Part shown: positions 1 through 9,192 of the stretch, one piece after another | Layout: every line of letters starts with the position of its first letter | How positions within the stretch are numbered: the stretch's first letter is position 1 | Source: Maribacter aquimaris | GTDB lineage: Bacteria; Bacteroidota; Bacteroidia; Flavobacteriales; Flavobacteriaceae | Direction of reading: 5' to 3' | Assembly: GCF_014596745.1 (NCBI RefSeq) | Contig: NZ_JABTCF010000002.1 | Coordinates: forward strand, 1-64,000 | Length of the DNA stretch: 64,000 nucleotides | The notes under the pieces: model-generated | The model's database searches: none | What the model saw: only the letters and a program-made list of their open reading frames with translations | What the model was told of the DNA's origin: nothing | Translations under genes and position numbers: made by a program

Positions 1-103
1 ATTTGCATCAATTTGTGCCATTTTGAACTGAGTTTAGACTTCGGTTAACCGTTCAAAAAAGAGCTTATAAGTAATTGATAATTAACGCATTGTGGTTAGT
101 AAA

Positions 104-1555
104 TTAGTGCTGCCACCCCGAATCGGAATCGATGGATATGGAATTCAACACTTCGTCTATCGAGACCTGTTCGGTTGTGGAGCTTATACATTCACCGTCT
201 GCAAGTACATGCTGTACAGAAAAGGTATATGTCTGTCCTTGGGCCAGATTGGAAAAGGTAGGGTTGGTCTGCCAAGTAGTTCCCCCATTATTGGAGAATT
301 GATAGGTGCCAGACTCAAATTCCTGTCCTCCCGATGCGGAAAGGGTAACTTCCCCGGTCTCCCCTGTACATTGGGGCTGGATAATATTGTCCACCGATAT
401 CTCTACCTGTGAGGGCCTGTTTATGGTAAACTGAGGGGTTATCTTTCCACTTTTAACAGTAACATTTAAACCGTCGTACATTACTTCTTGGTATACTATG
501 AAATAAGTAGCTGAATTGCCCCCATTTTCGTTGCCCCCATCCAGTCCTTCTAGTTTTCCTTTGTAATTACCCCCTCCCACTGGATTCAGTTCCACAAAAG
601 GATCGGCTATGGTTTGTTTGGTTGTTCCTGGAAAAGTCGGATTTTTCTTTTTTAGTTCTTCATCGGTTGGGTCGATAGGATAATCCCCTTCATAGACGAT
701 ATAACGCATTTGGTACCCATTGGCCGTATCCACATTATCATCAAAAGTAAGGGTGACCGAACCATCGTTGCTATCGAAACAGGTTGTGTTGGTGGTTTGG
801 GGGGTTCCTACAAGTCCAGGGGAACAACCGACAAAACTGATGGTAGTAGAATTTGAGAATATTCCTGGCTCATAATTAACGGCAATTTCAATTATTTCAT
901 TTGTATTATACCCATTAAAATCGGCTAGTGTTACATCGATAGAAGTGTTACCATTAAATTTAGTAATGGTATTCCAATTGCTTTCACCAGGCCTCCTATA
1001 TACCCAGTTGTAAAATGAATTGTCGAGATCATCAGATGTTGTTAAATCAATAGTGTCCAAATAACATATTGGTGATACACCTGCATTTAAGGTGTTTAAA
1101 GGTCTGGATTCTATACTTATATCAGCAATTAAACACTCGTCGTACTCAAAATCATAGGTTGTAATGTTGGAATTGCTCACAGATATTGTGGTTTCATCAT
1201 CTCGAGAGATACAATAAAGCTCCTCCTCGGGATACTGAGAATCTTCAATATAAACCCCAGTAATAAGGACACTTAGGGGCTTACTGGGTACTAATACCTC
1301 CCATATCGCCGATCTTAACTGAAGGTTCAATGCACCCCCGTATACCTCAGTAGATACATTTAACGGGTATTCCAAACCATTTGCACATTTTACTTTTATG
1401 TCCATTCGTGATTCCGGAGGCATACAACCACTTCTACATCCACGATATCCAGTTGCCTTGTCAATATCTGAGGCTGAAACCCTGAAATGATAAGATTGGC
1501 TATAACCATAATTACTAAAAATAAAAAAGAGAACGAAAATGAATATTACTCGCAT
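104..1555 (-). CDS. Secreted SprB-repeat-like protein, C-terminally truncated
   Basis: This 483-aa protein begins with a Sec signal peptide (hydrophobic residues 4-14, then YSQ near residue 20). Most of the mature part is cysteine-containing beta-sandwich sequence that I cannot assign. Residues about 391-465 (starting IIQPQCTGETGEVTLSASGG) match the SprB-type repeat found in gliding-motility adhesins. SprB-like proteins normally carry many repeats and a C-terminal type IX secretion signal. This frame stops soon after one repeat, in SDSGWQH, with no sorting domain, so it looks truncated or frameshifted. It starts 3 bp after the stop of the FN3 gene upstream and is probably the last gene of the long minus-strand operon. 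The call as secreted is firm; its function is unknown. Confidence 0.7.
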   Translation of the reverse strand: MRVIFIFVLFFIFSNYGYSQSYHFRVSASDIDKATGYRGCRSGCMPPESRMDIKVKCANGLEYPLNVSTEVYGGALNLQLRSAIWEVLVPSKPLSVLITGVYIEDSQYPEEELYCISRDDETTISVSNSNITTYDFEYDECLIADISIESRPLNTLNAGVSPICYLDTIDLTTSDDLDNSFYNWVYRRPGESNWNTITKFNGNTSIDVTLADFNGYNTNEIIEIAVNYEPGIFSNSTTISFVGCSPGLVGTPQTTNTTCFDSNDGSVTLTFDDNVDTANGYQMRYIVYEGDYPIDPTDEELKKKNPTFPGTTKQTIADPFVELNPVGGGNYKGKLEGLDGGNENGGNSATYFIVYQEVMYDGLNVTVKSGKITPQFTINRPSQVEISVDNIIQPQCTGETGEVTLSASGGQEFESGTYQFSNNGGTTWQTNPTFSNLAQGQTYTFSVQHVLADGECISSTTEQVSIDEVLNSISIDSDSGWQH

Positions 1556-1558
1556 AAC

Positions 1559-3619
1559 CTAATATTTTACATTGATTTTCTTAATTAAAGATGTTCTTCC
1601 TCCATTTAACACCATTTGCAACCCATAGGTGTATTCAGAGTTGATTTCCAGATCAACATCATTATACCCCTTGGTAGTACCTACCAATGTCTTGTACAAT
1701 CGTAAATTATCTGGACTTGTTCCACGATATAGTCGGTATTCCAAAACCTCTTGGTCCTTTATTTTCCAAGAAAGATTGATAAAACGCAATTCCCTGTTTA
1801 CCGTTCCAGAGAATTTTATATCATCCTCGCTAATGGTTTTGCCATGCCACACCACGGTTAGTGGACTCGAAGGATTACTCTCCAATCCGACAGAATCCCT
1901 GGCTATCACGGTGTAGCTATACTGATTTCGTTCCAATTCCTCGGTATCCAAAAAAGTACTGTCATTTTTAGCGCTGGTTTCATATATTTTTTCCCATAAC
2001 GCTGCCTGATCATCCATGGCTTTTCTAAAAATCATATGTGAGGCTACATCTTGACTACTACTGGGTATCCAATTGATCCGGATACCTTCTTGCGAAACTT
2101 CGTATTTCGTGAGAACAGGAGGCGATGGAGGAAGTACATCCGGTTTGTCCACTATGAGCATTTGGGAAAATCCCGACCTGTTGTACCTTTGATCCTCTGC
2201 CTGTAATTTATAATATACTTTGGTGTTCAGATTGCGTACAGGAAGGGTGTCATTATACATTTCAGCATTGAAACTTTCGTTGGTCACTTCACTGAATTCC
2301 ACATTTGGATTGTTCGACCTAAAAATGCGATACCCCTTTAAATCCTCTTCCATATTTTTATCCCATGAGAGTTTAACGATTCCGGTAGTATCCATCACAC
2401 CGGTTAAACCTTTGGGTGCTAAAGGAGGAATGGAATCAACGGGTTGTACCAAGGATGAAAAGGATTCACTCTCTGTACCATTTTTACCCATGGCCACAAT
2501 GGTAAAATAATTGGAACGCTTTAGTCCTTCAAAGGAGGTTTTCCTTGTCGTAATTGGAATATCCTTTTTTACGGTCTCATAAGGACCTTTGTTCGTATTG
2601 GCACGGCGAAGTTCAAAACCAGAGATCAATTCGTTTCCTTTATCGTCAAATTCCCAATAAAGTATGACTTTGTTGTCCGTAGGTATTTCTTTTCTGTAGA
2701 TTCTTGGTACAAATCCCAGGTTTTTTCTTGCTTGACCTTCAATGGGGTCAGAATAAGGTCCGATTTCCCCAAAAGCCGTTTTTCCTTTTAACCGATAATA
2801 GAATTTTTTATTGTTGGGTATGGAATCGTTATAGAAAAGAGAGACCTGCTGGGTGTCTTCTTGTTGTTGGGCACTAAAAATAGGGGCGCCATTCAATGGC
2901 ATATAAGACATGTTGTCGTCGGAACGCTCCAATATATAATTGGTGTAATAGCTTTGAAGTAAATTGAAATTCCAACTTAGGGTAACACGACTGTCATCGA
3001 AGACCCCGACCAATCCAATTGGTTTTGGTAAAGGTTCATACATGTCTGGGCTGGCATAAATCGTACCTTCTTCAATGTTGCTAAGATTATCGGGTGGTAT
3101 AGGCACGTAGACCTTATACATGTATTTCTCCCCTATTTCCACGCTGGTATCCACAAAGGCCCAGCCTGCCAACATAGCGGCCTCAAAATTTTGTTCTGCT
3201 GCTACCAATGCAAAGGTGAAACGTTGTTCCAATTCATCATTTATGGCATAAACCGCTCCCATTTGGCTCCCGGGAACCTCTGTTTCAAAGCTATCGCCAA
3301 ATAAAGCTTGCGCAATTACGGCGGCATTCTGGTCTTGGGTCGCCAAGGCTTCCCATTCATTTAATGGTTTCGGTTTTAATGGGTCTGTCACCATGAGTTG
3401 GCGTTCAATCGGGATTACGGCCTCCCCGTTACGGGAGATGGTAGACCGTTCTATAAGAAAACCGATTTCATTGGCCTTTTTCCACGCCAGTGGCTGGTCT
3501 ACTGCCCAACGGAGCATCACCTTATCCGGTAATGAACGGGCAATGACCTGCACCGATGCCGTTTCTTGGGCTCCAACCAAGCTTGTTATAAAAAAAAGTA
3601 AAATTCCAATTTGTTTCAT
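1559..3619 (-). CDS. Secreted protein with several fibronectin type III domains
   Basis: I place the start at 3619, giving 686 aa, because MKQIGILLFFITSLVGAQ is a clean signal peptide. The longer open frame reaching 3700 only translates the inverted repeat of the neighbouring DUF559 cassette. About four FN3-like units follow in the second two thirds, recognisable from recurring segments such as PKPIGLVGVFDDSRVTLSWN, APKGLTGVMDTTGIVKLSWD and RELRFINLSWK, each followed by a YRLYR-type strand. No catalytic motif or C-terminal sorting domain is visible. The gene is co-directional with the 1682-aa secreted protein upstream and lies 3 bp before the SprB-like gene. FN3 stacks suggest a surface scaffold or binding protein of the putative export locus. 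That role is inferred from context only. Confidence 0.75.
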   Translation of the reverse strand: MKQIGILLFFITSLVGAQETASVQVIARSLPDKVMLRWAVDQPLAWKKANEIGFLIERSTISRNGEAVIPIERQLMVTDPLKPKPLNEWEALATQDQNAAVIAQALFGDSFETEVPGSQMGAVYAINDELEQRFTFALVAAEQNFEAAMLAGWAFVDTSVEIGEKYMYKVYVPIPPDNLSNIEEGTIYASPDMYEPLPKPIGLVGVFDDSRVTLSWNFNLLQSYYTNYILERSDDNMSYMPLNGAPIFSAQQQEDTQQVSLFYNDSIPNNKKFYYRLKGKTAFGEIGPYSDPIEGQARKNLGFVPRIYRKEIPTDNKVILYWEFDDKGNELISGFELRRANTNKGPYETVKKDIPITTRKTSFEGLKRSNYFTIVAMGKNGTESESFSSLVQPVDSIPPLAPKGLTGVMDTTGIVKLSWDKNMEEDLKGYRIFRSNNPNVEFSEVTNESFNAEMYNDTLPVRNLNTKVYYKLQAEDQRYNRSGFSQMLIVDKPDVLPPSPPVLTKYEVSQEGIRINWIPSSSQDVASHMIFRKAMDDQAALWEKIYETSAKNDSTFLDTEELERNQYSYTVIARDSVGLESNPSSPLTVVWHGKTISEDDIKFSGTVNRELRFINLSWKIKDQEVLEYRLYRGTSPDNLRLYKTLVGTTKGYNDVDLEINSEYTYGLQMVLNGGRTSLIKKINVKY

Positions 3620-3623
3620 TATT

Positions 3624-4046
3624 TTATTCTTTACCCTTACCGTTCCCCTCTTGAGAGGGGTTAGGGGTGTGTTTTTCATATTCAGTAATATAATTTTCAA
3701 TTGAATTCAGAACATTATAGGTGTCCTTTAAAACCTGATAATCTGAATACCTAAGAACATGAACGCCCAAACCATTCAATTCTTTTTCTTTTTTAATATC
3801 CCTATTATATACCTCGAGTAAACTATGTGAATATCCATCTACTTCGATTGCAAGTATTAATTCGTGACAAAAAAAATCAACTATATAGTTACCAAGAGGT
3901 TTTTGTCGATGAAAATCGTAACCATACATTTGTTTTCTTTTAATTTTCTGCCATAAAATCACTTCTGCCTTAGTCGAATTATTTCTCAATTCGCGTGCAA
4001 ACTCTTTTAATTTGTGGTTATATGGAATAATTTTTCTTTTCTTCAT
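3624..4046 (-). CDS. DUF559 (Vsr-like) endonuclease-domain protein in an inverted-repeat cassette
   Basis: This 140-aa protein matches the DUF559 family, a small PD-(D/E)xK nuclease fold related to very-short-patch repair endonucleases. Visible landmarks are the N-terminal basic helix (ELRNNSTKAEVILWQKIKRK), the strand YIVDFF with a candidate catalytic Asp, and AIEVDGYSH with the E-x-D pair. The last 15 residues (HTPNPSQEGNGKGKE) are translated from the left copy of a perfect inverted repeat, so the repeat supplies the C-terminus. The gene sits between two secreted-protein genes of one operon and does not resemble either. DUF559 genes are frequently found beside such repeats in Bacteroidota and cyanobacteria (general recollection). 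Whether the unit moves is unknown. Confidence 0.75.
   Translation of the reverse strand: MKKRKIIPYNHKLKEFARELRNNSTKAEVILWQKIKRKQMYGYDFHRQKPLGNYIVDFFCHELILAIEVDGYSHSLLEVYNRDIKKEKELNGLGVHVLRYSDYQVLKDTYNVLNSIENYITEYEKHTPNPSQEGNGKGKE
3642..3672. repeat. Left 31-bp inverted repeat of DUF559 cassette
   Basis: This 31-bp sequence, reading gttcccctcttgaga at its left end, is the exact reverse complement of 4057-4087 on the other side of the DUF559 gene. Each copy also contains its own short hairpin (cccctc, loop ttga, gagggg). The pair brackets a unit of 446 bp. I see no convincing target-site duplication just outside. Confidence 0.85.
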
Positions 4047-4056
4047 GCTTTCTTTT

Positions 4057-4087
4057 ACACACCCCTAACCCCTCTCAAGAGGGGAAC
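4057..4087. repeat. Right 31-bp inverted repeat of DUF559 cassette
   Basis: This is the perfect inverted partner of 3642-3672, lying 10 bp upstream of the DUF559 start codon. The next base pair outward no longer matches, so the repeat ends sharply at 4087. It lies in the 97-bp space between the DUF559 start and the stop of the 1682-aa gene. Confidence 0.85.
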
Positions 4088-4143
4088 TATATTATTTACA
4101 CTAATTATCTTTTTCTTTAAACAAATACATTATCAACTTTCAA

Positions 4144-7100
4144 TCAATCATTTTTATATTTTATCTGATATCCTTTTTGATACAGATTCCCAGGGGTCCT
4201 GTAAATAAGTTGGGCCTTAAAGCTTCCTAAAGGCAATGGAGGGAAGCTTGTCAGTAAATATTTGAATGTATTGAATTGCTCCGTATTGCCATCAGAATAT
4301 GAATATCGATTGATAATTCTATTGCGTAAATGAACCATATCCGATTTGTACTGGTAGGGTAAATTATATACAAATGGAATCCTGTTCTTTACCCAGGAGG
4401 ATCCTGGATTGTTCTCTAAATTGGCCAGATATTCCTGGCCTACATAAAAGGAACGGATCGGTGGCACTCCAAGAATGGATTCATCGCGATCAACGTATAT
4501 ATTACCGTCTAATGGATAGTTCTCATAAAGTAAAGGATATATTTTCTTTTTGTAATAATCATCATCCAAAATGGCTTGGGCATATACCAAGGGTTGTAAA
4601 GCTGTATACTTTCCTCCAGAAACCTCTAGTTTCTCAAAATATTCATAATCCGCAACTTTAATAGATAATGAATGTACATCAGCATAGATGTAATTGGTGA
4701 GATTATTGATAACTGTTAGGTCCCTTACCTTATCCTTAAAGGAGGCATGTTTACTGGTTTTAAAGTCATATTCCAGAATAGATTTCGGGGCGCCGTTCGA
4801 TACCGTGACATTAGCGGCTTTTTTATTGGATACCACGGCACTACTTGAGGTAGTTATGGTTTCTTTGTCCTGTGAATTGGTAGCTACATCAAACCAGTTG
4901 GTGTCACCACTCTCTTGATCAGCGAACAATTCCGTTTCCTCAACTATGATTTCAGTTTGAATATCCGCTCCGGGAGGAAAAGCCATTAAATTAAGTTTGT
5001 ATGGGGTTCCCAATGTCATCTCGGGCACGTCATAAAAAACGGTAGCTTTTGATTGGTCGTAGGACAATTTGGTACGTATACCTTGGCCCGTAGCAGTGGA
5101 GGAAAATTCAGCCCTCATTTCATACCCACTATTGAAAAGGTAATTTTGTGGGGTAATCATTTTTACGTAACCTTTATCATATTCTTCAGGGTAAAAGTTT
5201 TGCTGTTCCATAACCGGGTACATATAGGCAATATTCTCCAACGGTATATGGTCTGGCGCCAAGTCAGTCGTAAAGGTGGCTTCCTGTTTTTCTATGACAG
5301 GATTGCCATTTTCGGTCATTGTTTGATAGGTACCCCCTATTTTTTCATCAAAACTGACTTCGACCACGACTTTCACTTCTTTTTCTGAGGGTAAGGTTTC
5401 GGCAGGTTTAAAGGTTACCGCATCATTGGTGTCGTTCCATTCCAGTTCCCCCTCCAATTGTTGCCCTTCTGAGGTAACGGTAAAGTTCTTCAATTGTAGT
5501 TTGAACGTTCTTCGCCCGTCTTCGAGATCTACCGTAAAATCGTGATTGGCCGCATAATTGAAAACAGCTTGTGGGGCCGCAAATACGGAAACATCATCAC
5601 TTTTATCCCTAGGGGTTACGTCCGATATCATAGGTACACCAACGGCATTGTTAATACCTACCAGTTCACATTCCTCTCCTACTTCCACTTTTAGGCGCAT
5701 ACGGCCCTTGACGAGGCCCCCAAGTATTTTGTAGTACATGCCGACATACCCTTGAAAATATGCGGGATTCGGAAATTGTCCACGGAGCATTGCGGCTACA
5801 CCAGCTTCGGCAATTTTAAATTTACCTTTTATAAATGTCAGATTCACTTTTACCCCGAATTCCCCATAGAGATAGGCATATACCTGCCCCATGGAATACC
5901 ACCCGTTATTACCGATAGGCCCTGGGCGACCCACACATTTGGCATCGGGATAATAGGCGTGCATTACATCAAAACCGGCACCCAGTTCAACGAATGCGTA
6001 GAATATTAGGTAGTCAAAATTATAACCATAGGCGAAGTTCATTCCAAAGGCAAACCCTTTTCCGGAGGTCAATTGGTTTTCTTGGCGGTTGCCATTGAGC
6101 ATGTCATCACCCAATATTTTTACAACCATTGGGTGGGGGTCCAATTGCATGGGTAGGTCGGTGCCTGTCATAAAATATCCACCAACCCTGAGTTGCACCC
6201 CGACTTGGAAAAGGAGTTCAATTCGTTTTTGAGGCGTACCAATGTAAACATGCCAATCATTGGGTGAGGTGTAGATACTGGCATAACCCGCTAGATTGTT
6301 GTCGCCCCCTCCCTTAACCCCTTCTAGGTCTAAATAAATCTCAAATTCCCCTTTAAAGGAATCGTTTTCAAAGTCTTTCTCGATACCTACGAATGCTCCG
6401 ATTTTTCCTGATGCAGCAACGTCATGAAGGGGAATGGCTTCTTTTGCCATAGGTAGGTAATCGGCATATTTGGAATATTTTTCGGCCTTGTCCTTATTTT
6501 TTTCATAAAAATCATTGACCTTTTCCAGTGTTTTGTTCAACGCACCGAAATCCGATGTTGTGCTACTGCCCGTGGTATTGTCGCCCATAAAGGCTCCTTC
6601 ACCTATAAATCCGATTCTATTGAGTCCGCCATGGGTATTGTATACCATTTCCAGATAGGCCTTTCCGTTGAAGGTATCAGAATTCTTCGTGCTGATCTTA
6701 ACACCGGCACGTAGTCCCAGCCCTACCGTATTGTCTGGAGTGTAAACTGCACTTGAAGGTGTAAAACCATCACTATTGCCTCTGGTCTTCCGCATTTTGT
6801 ACGATACTCCACCTACGAAGGAATTGATCAAAAATTTACTTTCTTCGCCTTTCTTGGTGTCCGACCAGATATCTACGAACCAGTACCTAAAATCCGTTTT
6901 GCCGAACATGGCCTTACCGTTTGCACTGAATTTTAGTTTTTCAAAAGATGCAGTTAATTCACCCGCAAAGCCGTCACCATAGGTGGGGTCGTCTTCCATG
7001 ACTTCCAAAGCACCCTTGATGTTCAGGTTGCCTTTGGTATAATCGATATCAATACCATTTACTTTTACCCGCTCAAATTTCCACTCCTGTATTTTGGCTC

Positions 7101-9192
7101 CATCTTCCAGTTTCCCTAGTATGGCCATACTTGTGGTCGCATATGAGCCATCCCCATCCAGATTGATTTTCAGATCGAAATCAAGACCTACTTGATTATT
7201 GGTGTCCACTAATTGTAAATCACCGATAGATGCAGGAAAGCCCATGAGGTTCATTTCACCTTCATAGCCAAATGACTTGGCTTGTATGGGTTTTTTGCCG
7301 GGTTCGGTCTGCAGTTCCAACTCTTGGAAACTGATGCCGTTAAATGCGAATCCTTTTTTGTCATCTTCGGTGTCTGGGGGAGTGGTATCCCCTTCTTTTT
7401 GGTTGATCTTACCTGCGATGGCCAGTTTTCCCGTTAGGTTGGCGTATGGGTACACGTTCCCCTCAATTACATTAATGGCTACACTGGAGTTCCGTTCCAA
7501 TTGCATTTCACCTAGAAATACGGGGGTTTTGTAATTGCTGTTGAGTCCCACCTCCAACCCATAGTTGTCAGGAGCAATATACCCTTCGTAATCCATGGGT
7601 TTCTCAAAAATGGGTACGGCGATATCCCCTCCTATAGAACCACCAATGAGGGAATTTCGGGATAGGGAAATACTTATATCATCAATGGTAAAGGCCCATT
7701 TACCCGCAGCACCGTCACCGGTTTGCAATATGTTTTCGCCGAAAAAAGTTCCGGATACGCCTTGACTGTCCAATATCAAATCTTGAGCCCCGAATTCCAC
7801 ACGACCGTTTGACTTTTTGGTATCCTCAATACCTTTTGGTAACATCACACTGACTTCCTTGGCATAAAAGCCTCGCCATAGTTCACGCTGCCCTCTAATG
7901 AGCACCTCACTGTAGTCTTTAGGGAATTTCATGCTACTGGCATTACGACTATCACTCAGGTCCAAAACAGCGCGCTTCACATTAAACCCCCATCCTTTTA
8001 AGCCCCTAATTTCAAATTTTGGCAGGGAAACCTCTACGAAAAGATCATTCCAGCCATTCGCCTTTATGCTAAATTCGGCCCCGACATAACATTTGTTGTT
8101 GACCACATCGGAATCTTTCAGATATTTGTTATCGGGGCTATCGCCACACACATAATTGCCGCCGCTGGTTATTGGTAGCAACACATTTCGGGAAATCCGT
8201 AAATCCCCTTCGAGACTTATCCCTTTTAGGTCCGAGCAACTGAATTCAATATAGGATTGGTCAGTGAAAGTGCCATTTTCAAGGTCAATGCCCCCTTTTA
8301 GGGTCAATAGCCAGTTGTCTCCTTGAATGGGTACGGCCTGGTCTCCTAATAATACCAGTTTCATATCGCCAGAAAGTCCACCTTCGTGGGAGAGTTTCAC
8401 ATTTTCGGCCCCAAAAAAGAGTTCCCGTTCTACGCCACGGTCTTCTTCATTTTCAAACTCACCTTTTTCCGGAATGATCATACGTCCCCAAACTTTCAAC
8501 AAGGCATACCCTGGGGTGAATTTTACTTCAGCAACGGCTAATTCTACCGTATTTCCGGATGTTGAGTCCTTTTTTTTGAGCCCTACGGGGAGTTCCAATA
8601 GTTCTTTACCGGTTAGAACATCGACAAAATTCCCTAGTTCTTTAACCGCATCCAAGGCACCTTTTGCATTTTTTATAAATTTTTCAGCAGCAGGGTTCTT
8701 CTCAAAATTTGCGGCAATGAATTCCGGGGTAAATTCGGGTTCCCGGTCTGCAAAGGAAATATTGAAGTTTTGGCCTTCTGCCAGTTTTTGATCGAGCATA
8801 GGAAATGATCGAAGGGTCTTTGCTGTTTCTTCCTTCAAACCAGAAGTATTGTTGTCCCCTTGAGGACGGTGCAGTGCTAACTGCTCGCGAGCTGTGGCGT
8901 TGGAGCGGGGTGTTTTTCCAAAGGGTTTCAATTGGGTATTTCCATAATGCATAGTTGCCATTTGTTGTAAATGGGCCAGATGGTTTTTATCGGCTACCAA
9001 GGTTTTGGTAGTGTCCTTTTCAGTGGCGGGTATCGTGTCTTTGGACTCTAATAGGTGTTTGATATCCCCCGTCTTGCAGGCACCCCCTTCACTTCGGCTG
9101 CGCTCAGTGCAGGCAAAGGGGGAATTGTTAGCATTGGCACTAAGAAGGCCACAACAAAGGAATAGGATGATATATAGGTGGTTGATTTTCAT
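4144..9192 (-). CDS. Giant secreted beta-rich protein of unknown function
   Basis: This 1682-aa protein has a signal peptide (MKINHLYIILFLCCGLLSAN). Directly after it, residues about 27-38 (ACTERSRSEGGA) are encoded by a short palindromic, REP-like repeat that seems to have inserted in frame. Residues about 150-1130 are long runs of alternating beta-strand sequence rich in Gly, Asp and Asn, suggesting a beta-solenoid, barrel or TamB/AsmA-like elongated sheet. Around residues 1190-1310 is an Ig-like region (bacterial Ig_5 style, with KPAETLPSEKEVKVVVEVSF). No enzyme motif or T9SS C-terminal domain is seen. Its start overlaps the stop of the 194-aa membrane-protein gene by ATGA, so translation is probably coupled. 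By context it is an envelope or surface partner of the toxin-like protein. Confidence 0.65.
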   Translation of the reverse strand: MKINHLYIILFLCCGLLSANANNSPFACTERSRSEGGACKTGDIKHLLESKDTIPATEKDTTKTLVADKNHLAHLQQMATMHYGNTQLKPFGKTPRSNATAREQLALHRPQGDNNTSGLKEETAKTLRSFPMLDQKLAEGQNFNISFADREPEFTPEFIAANFEKNPAAEKFIKNAKGALDAVKELGNFVDVLTGKELLELPVGLKKKDSTSGNTVELAVAEVKFTPGYALLKVWGRMIIPEKGEFENEEDRGVERELFFGAENVKLSHEGGLSGDMKLVLLGDQAVPIQGDNWLLTLKGGIDLENGTFTDQSYIEFSCSDLKGISLEGDLRISRNVLLPITSGGNYVCGDSPDNKYLKDSDVVNNKCYVGAEFSIKANGWNDLFVEVSLPKFEIRGLKGWGFNVKRAVLDLSDSRNASSMKFPKDYSEVLIRGQRELWRGFYAKEVSVMLPKGIEDTKKSNGRVEFGAQDLILDSQGVSGTFFGENILQTGDGAAGKWAFTIDDISISLSRNSLIGGSIGGDIAVPIFEKPMDYEGYIAPDNYGLEVGLNSNYKTPVFLGEMQLERNSSVAINVIEGNVYPYANLTGKLAIAGKINQKEGDTTPPDTEDDKKGFAFNGISFQELELQTEPGKKPIQAKSFGYEGEMNLMGFPASIGDLQLVDTNNQVGLDFDLKINLDGDGSYATTSMAILGKLEDGAKIQEWKFERVKVNGIDIDYTKGNLNIKGALEVMEDDPTYGDGFAGELTASFEKLKFSANGKAMFGKTDFRYWFVDIWSDTKKGEESKFLINSFVGGVSYKMRKTRGNSDGFTPSSAVYTPDNTVGLGLRAGVKISTKNSDTFNGKAYLEMVYNTHGGLNRIGFIGEGAFMGDNTTGSSTTSDFGALNKTLEKVNDFYEKNKDKAEKYSKYADYLPMAKEAIPLHDVAASGKIGAFVGIEKDFENDSFKGEFEIYLDLEGVKGGGDNNLAGYASIYTSPNDWHVYIGTPQKRIELLFQVGVQLRVGGYFMTGTDLPMQLDPHPMVVKILGDDMLNGNRQENQLTSGKGFAFGMNFAYGYNFDYLIFYAFVELGAGFDVMHAYYPDAKCVGRPGPIGNNGWYSMGQVYAYLYGEFGVKVNLTFIKGKFKIAEAGVAAMLRGQFPNPAYFQGYVGMYYKILGGLVKGRMRLKVEVGEECELVGINNAVGVPMISDVTPRDKSDDVSVFAAPQAVFNYAANHDFTVDLEDGRRTFKLQLKNFTVTSEGQQLEGELEWNDTNDAVTFKPAETLPSEKEVKVVVEVSFDEKIGGTYQTMTENGNPVIEKQEATFTTDLAPDHIPLENIAYMYPVMEQQNFYPEEYDKGYVKMITPQNYLFNSGYEMRAEFSSTATGQGIRTKLSYDQSKATVFYDVPEMTLGTPYKLNLMAFPPGADIQTEIIVEETELFADQESGDTNWFDVATNSQDKETITTSSSAVVSNKKAANVTVSNGAPKSILEYDFKTSKHASFKDKVRDLTVINNLTNYIYADVHSLSIKVADYEYFEKLEVSGGKYTALQPLVYAQAILDDDYYKKKIYPLLYENYPLDGNIYVDRDESILGVPPIRSFYVGQEYLANLENNPGSSWVKNRIPFVYNLPYQYKSDMVHLRNRIINRYSYSDGNTEQFNTFKYLLTSFPPLPLGSFKAQLIYRTPGNLYQKGYQIKYKND
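9081..9124. repeat. REP-like palindromic repeat inserted in a coding region
   Basis: This stretch contains cacttcggctgcgctcagtg flanked by C-rich and G-rich arms (ccccctt on the left, aaggggg on the right). It is translated in frame as CTERSRSEGG just behind the signal peptide of the 1682-aa protein. Core sequences of this cttcg/cgctcag type recur as dispersed palindromes in many Bacteroidota genomes (recollection, not searched). A shorter relative (cacttcgctcgacc) occurs near 29,508 in this window. Confidence 0.55.

Noticed and set aside
1-21. Start of another minus-strand gene (MAQIDAN)
   Set aside because: Only seven codons are inside the window and no promoter or ribosome site supports it.
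3620-3700. N-terminal extension of the 686-aa FN3 protein
   Set aside because: It is translated from the DUF559 inverted repeat (NTPLTPLKRG) and would place 27 residues before a good signal peptide.
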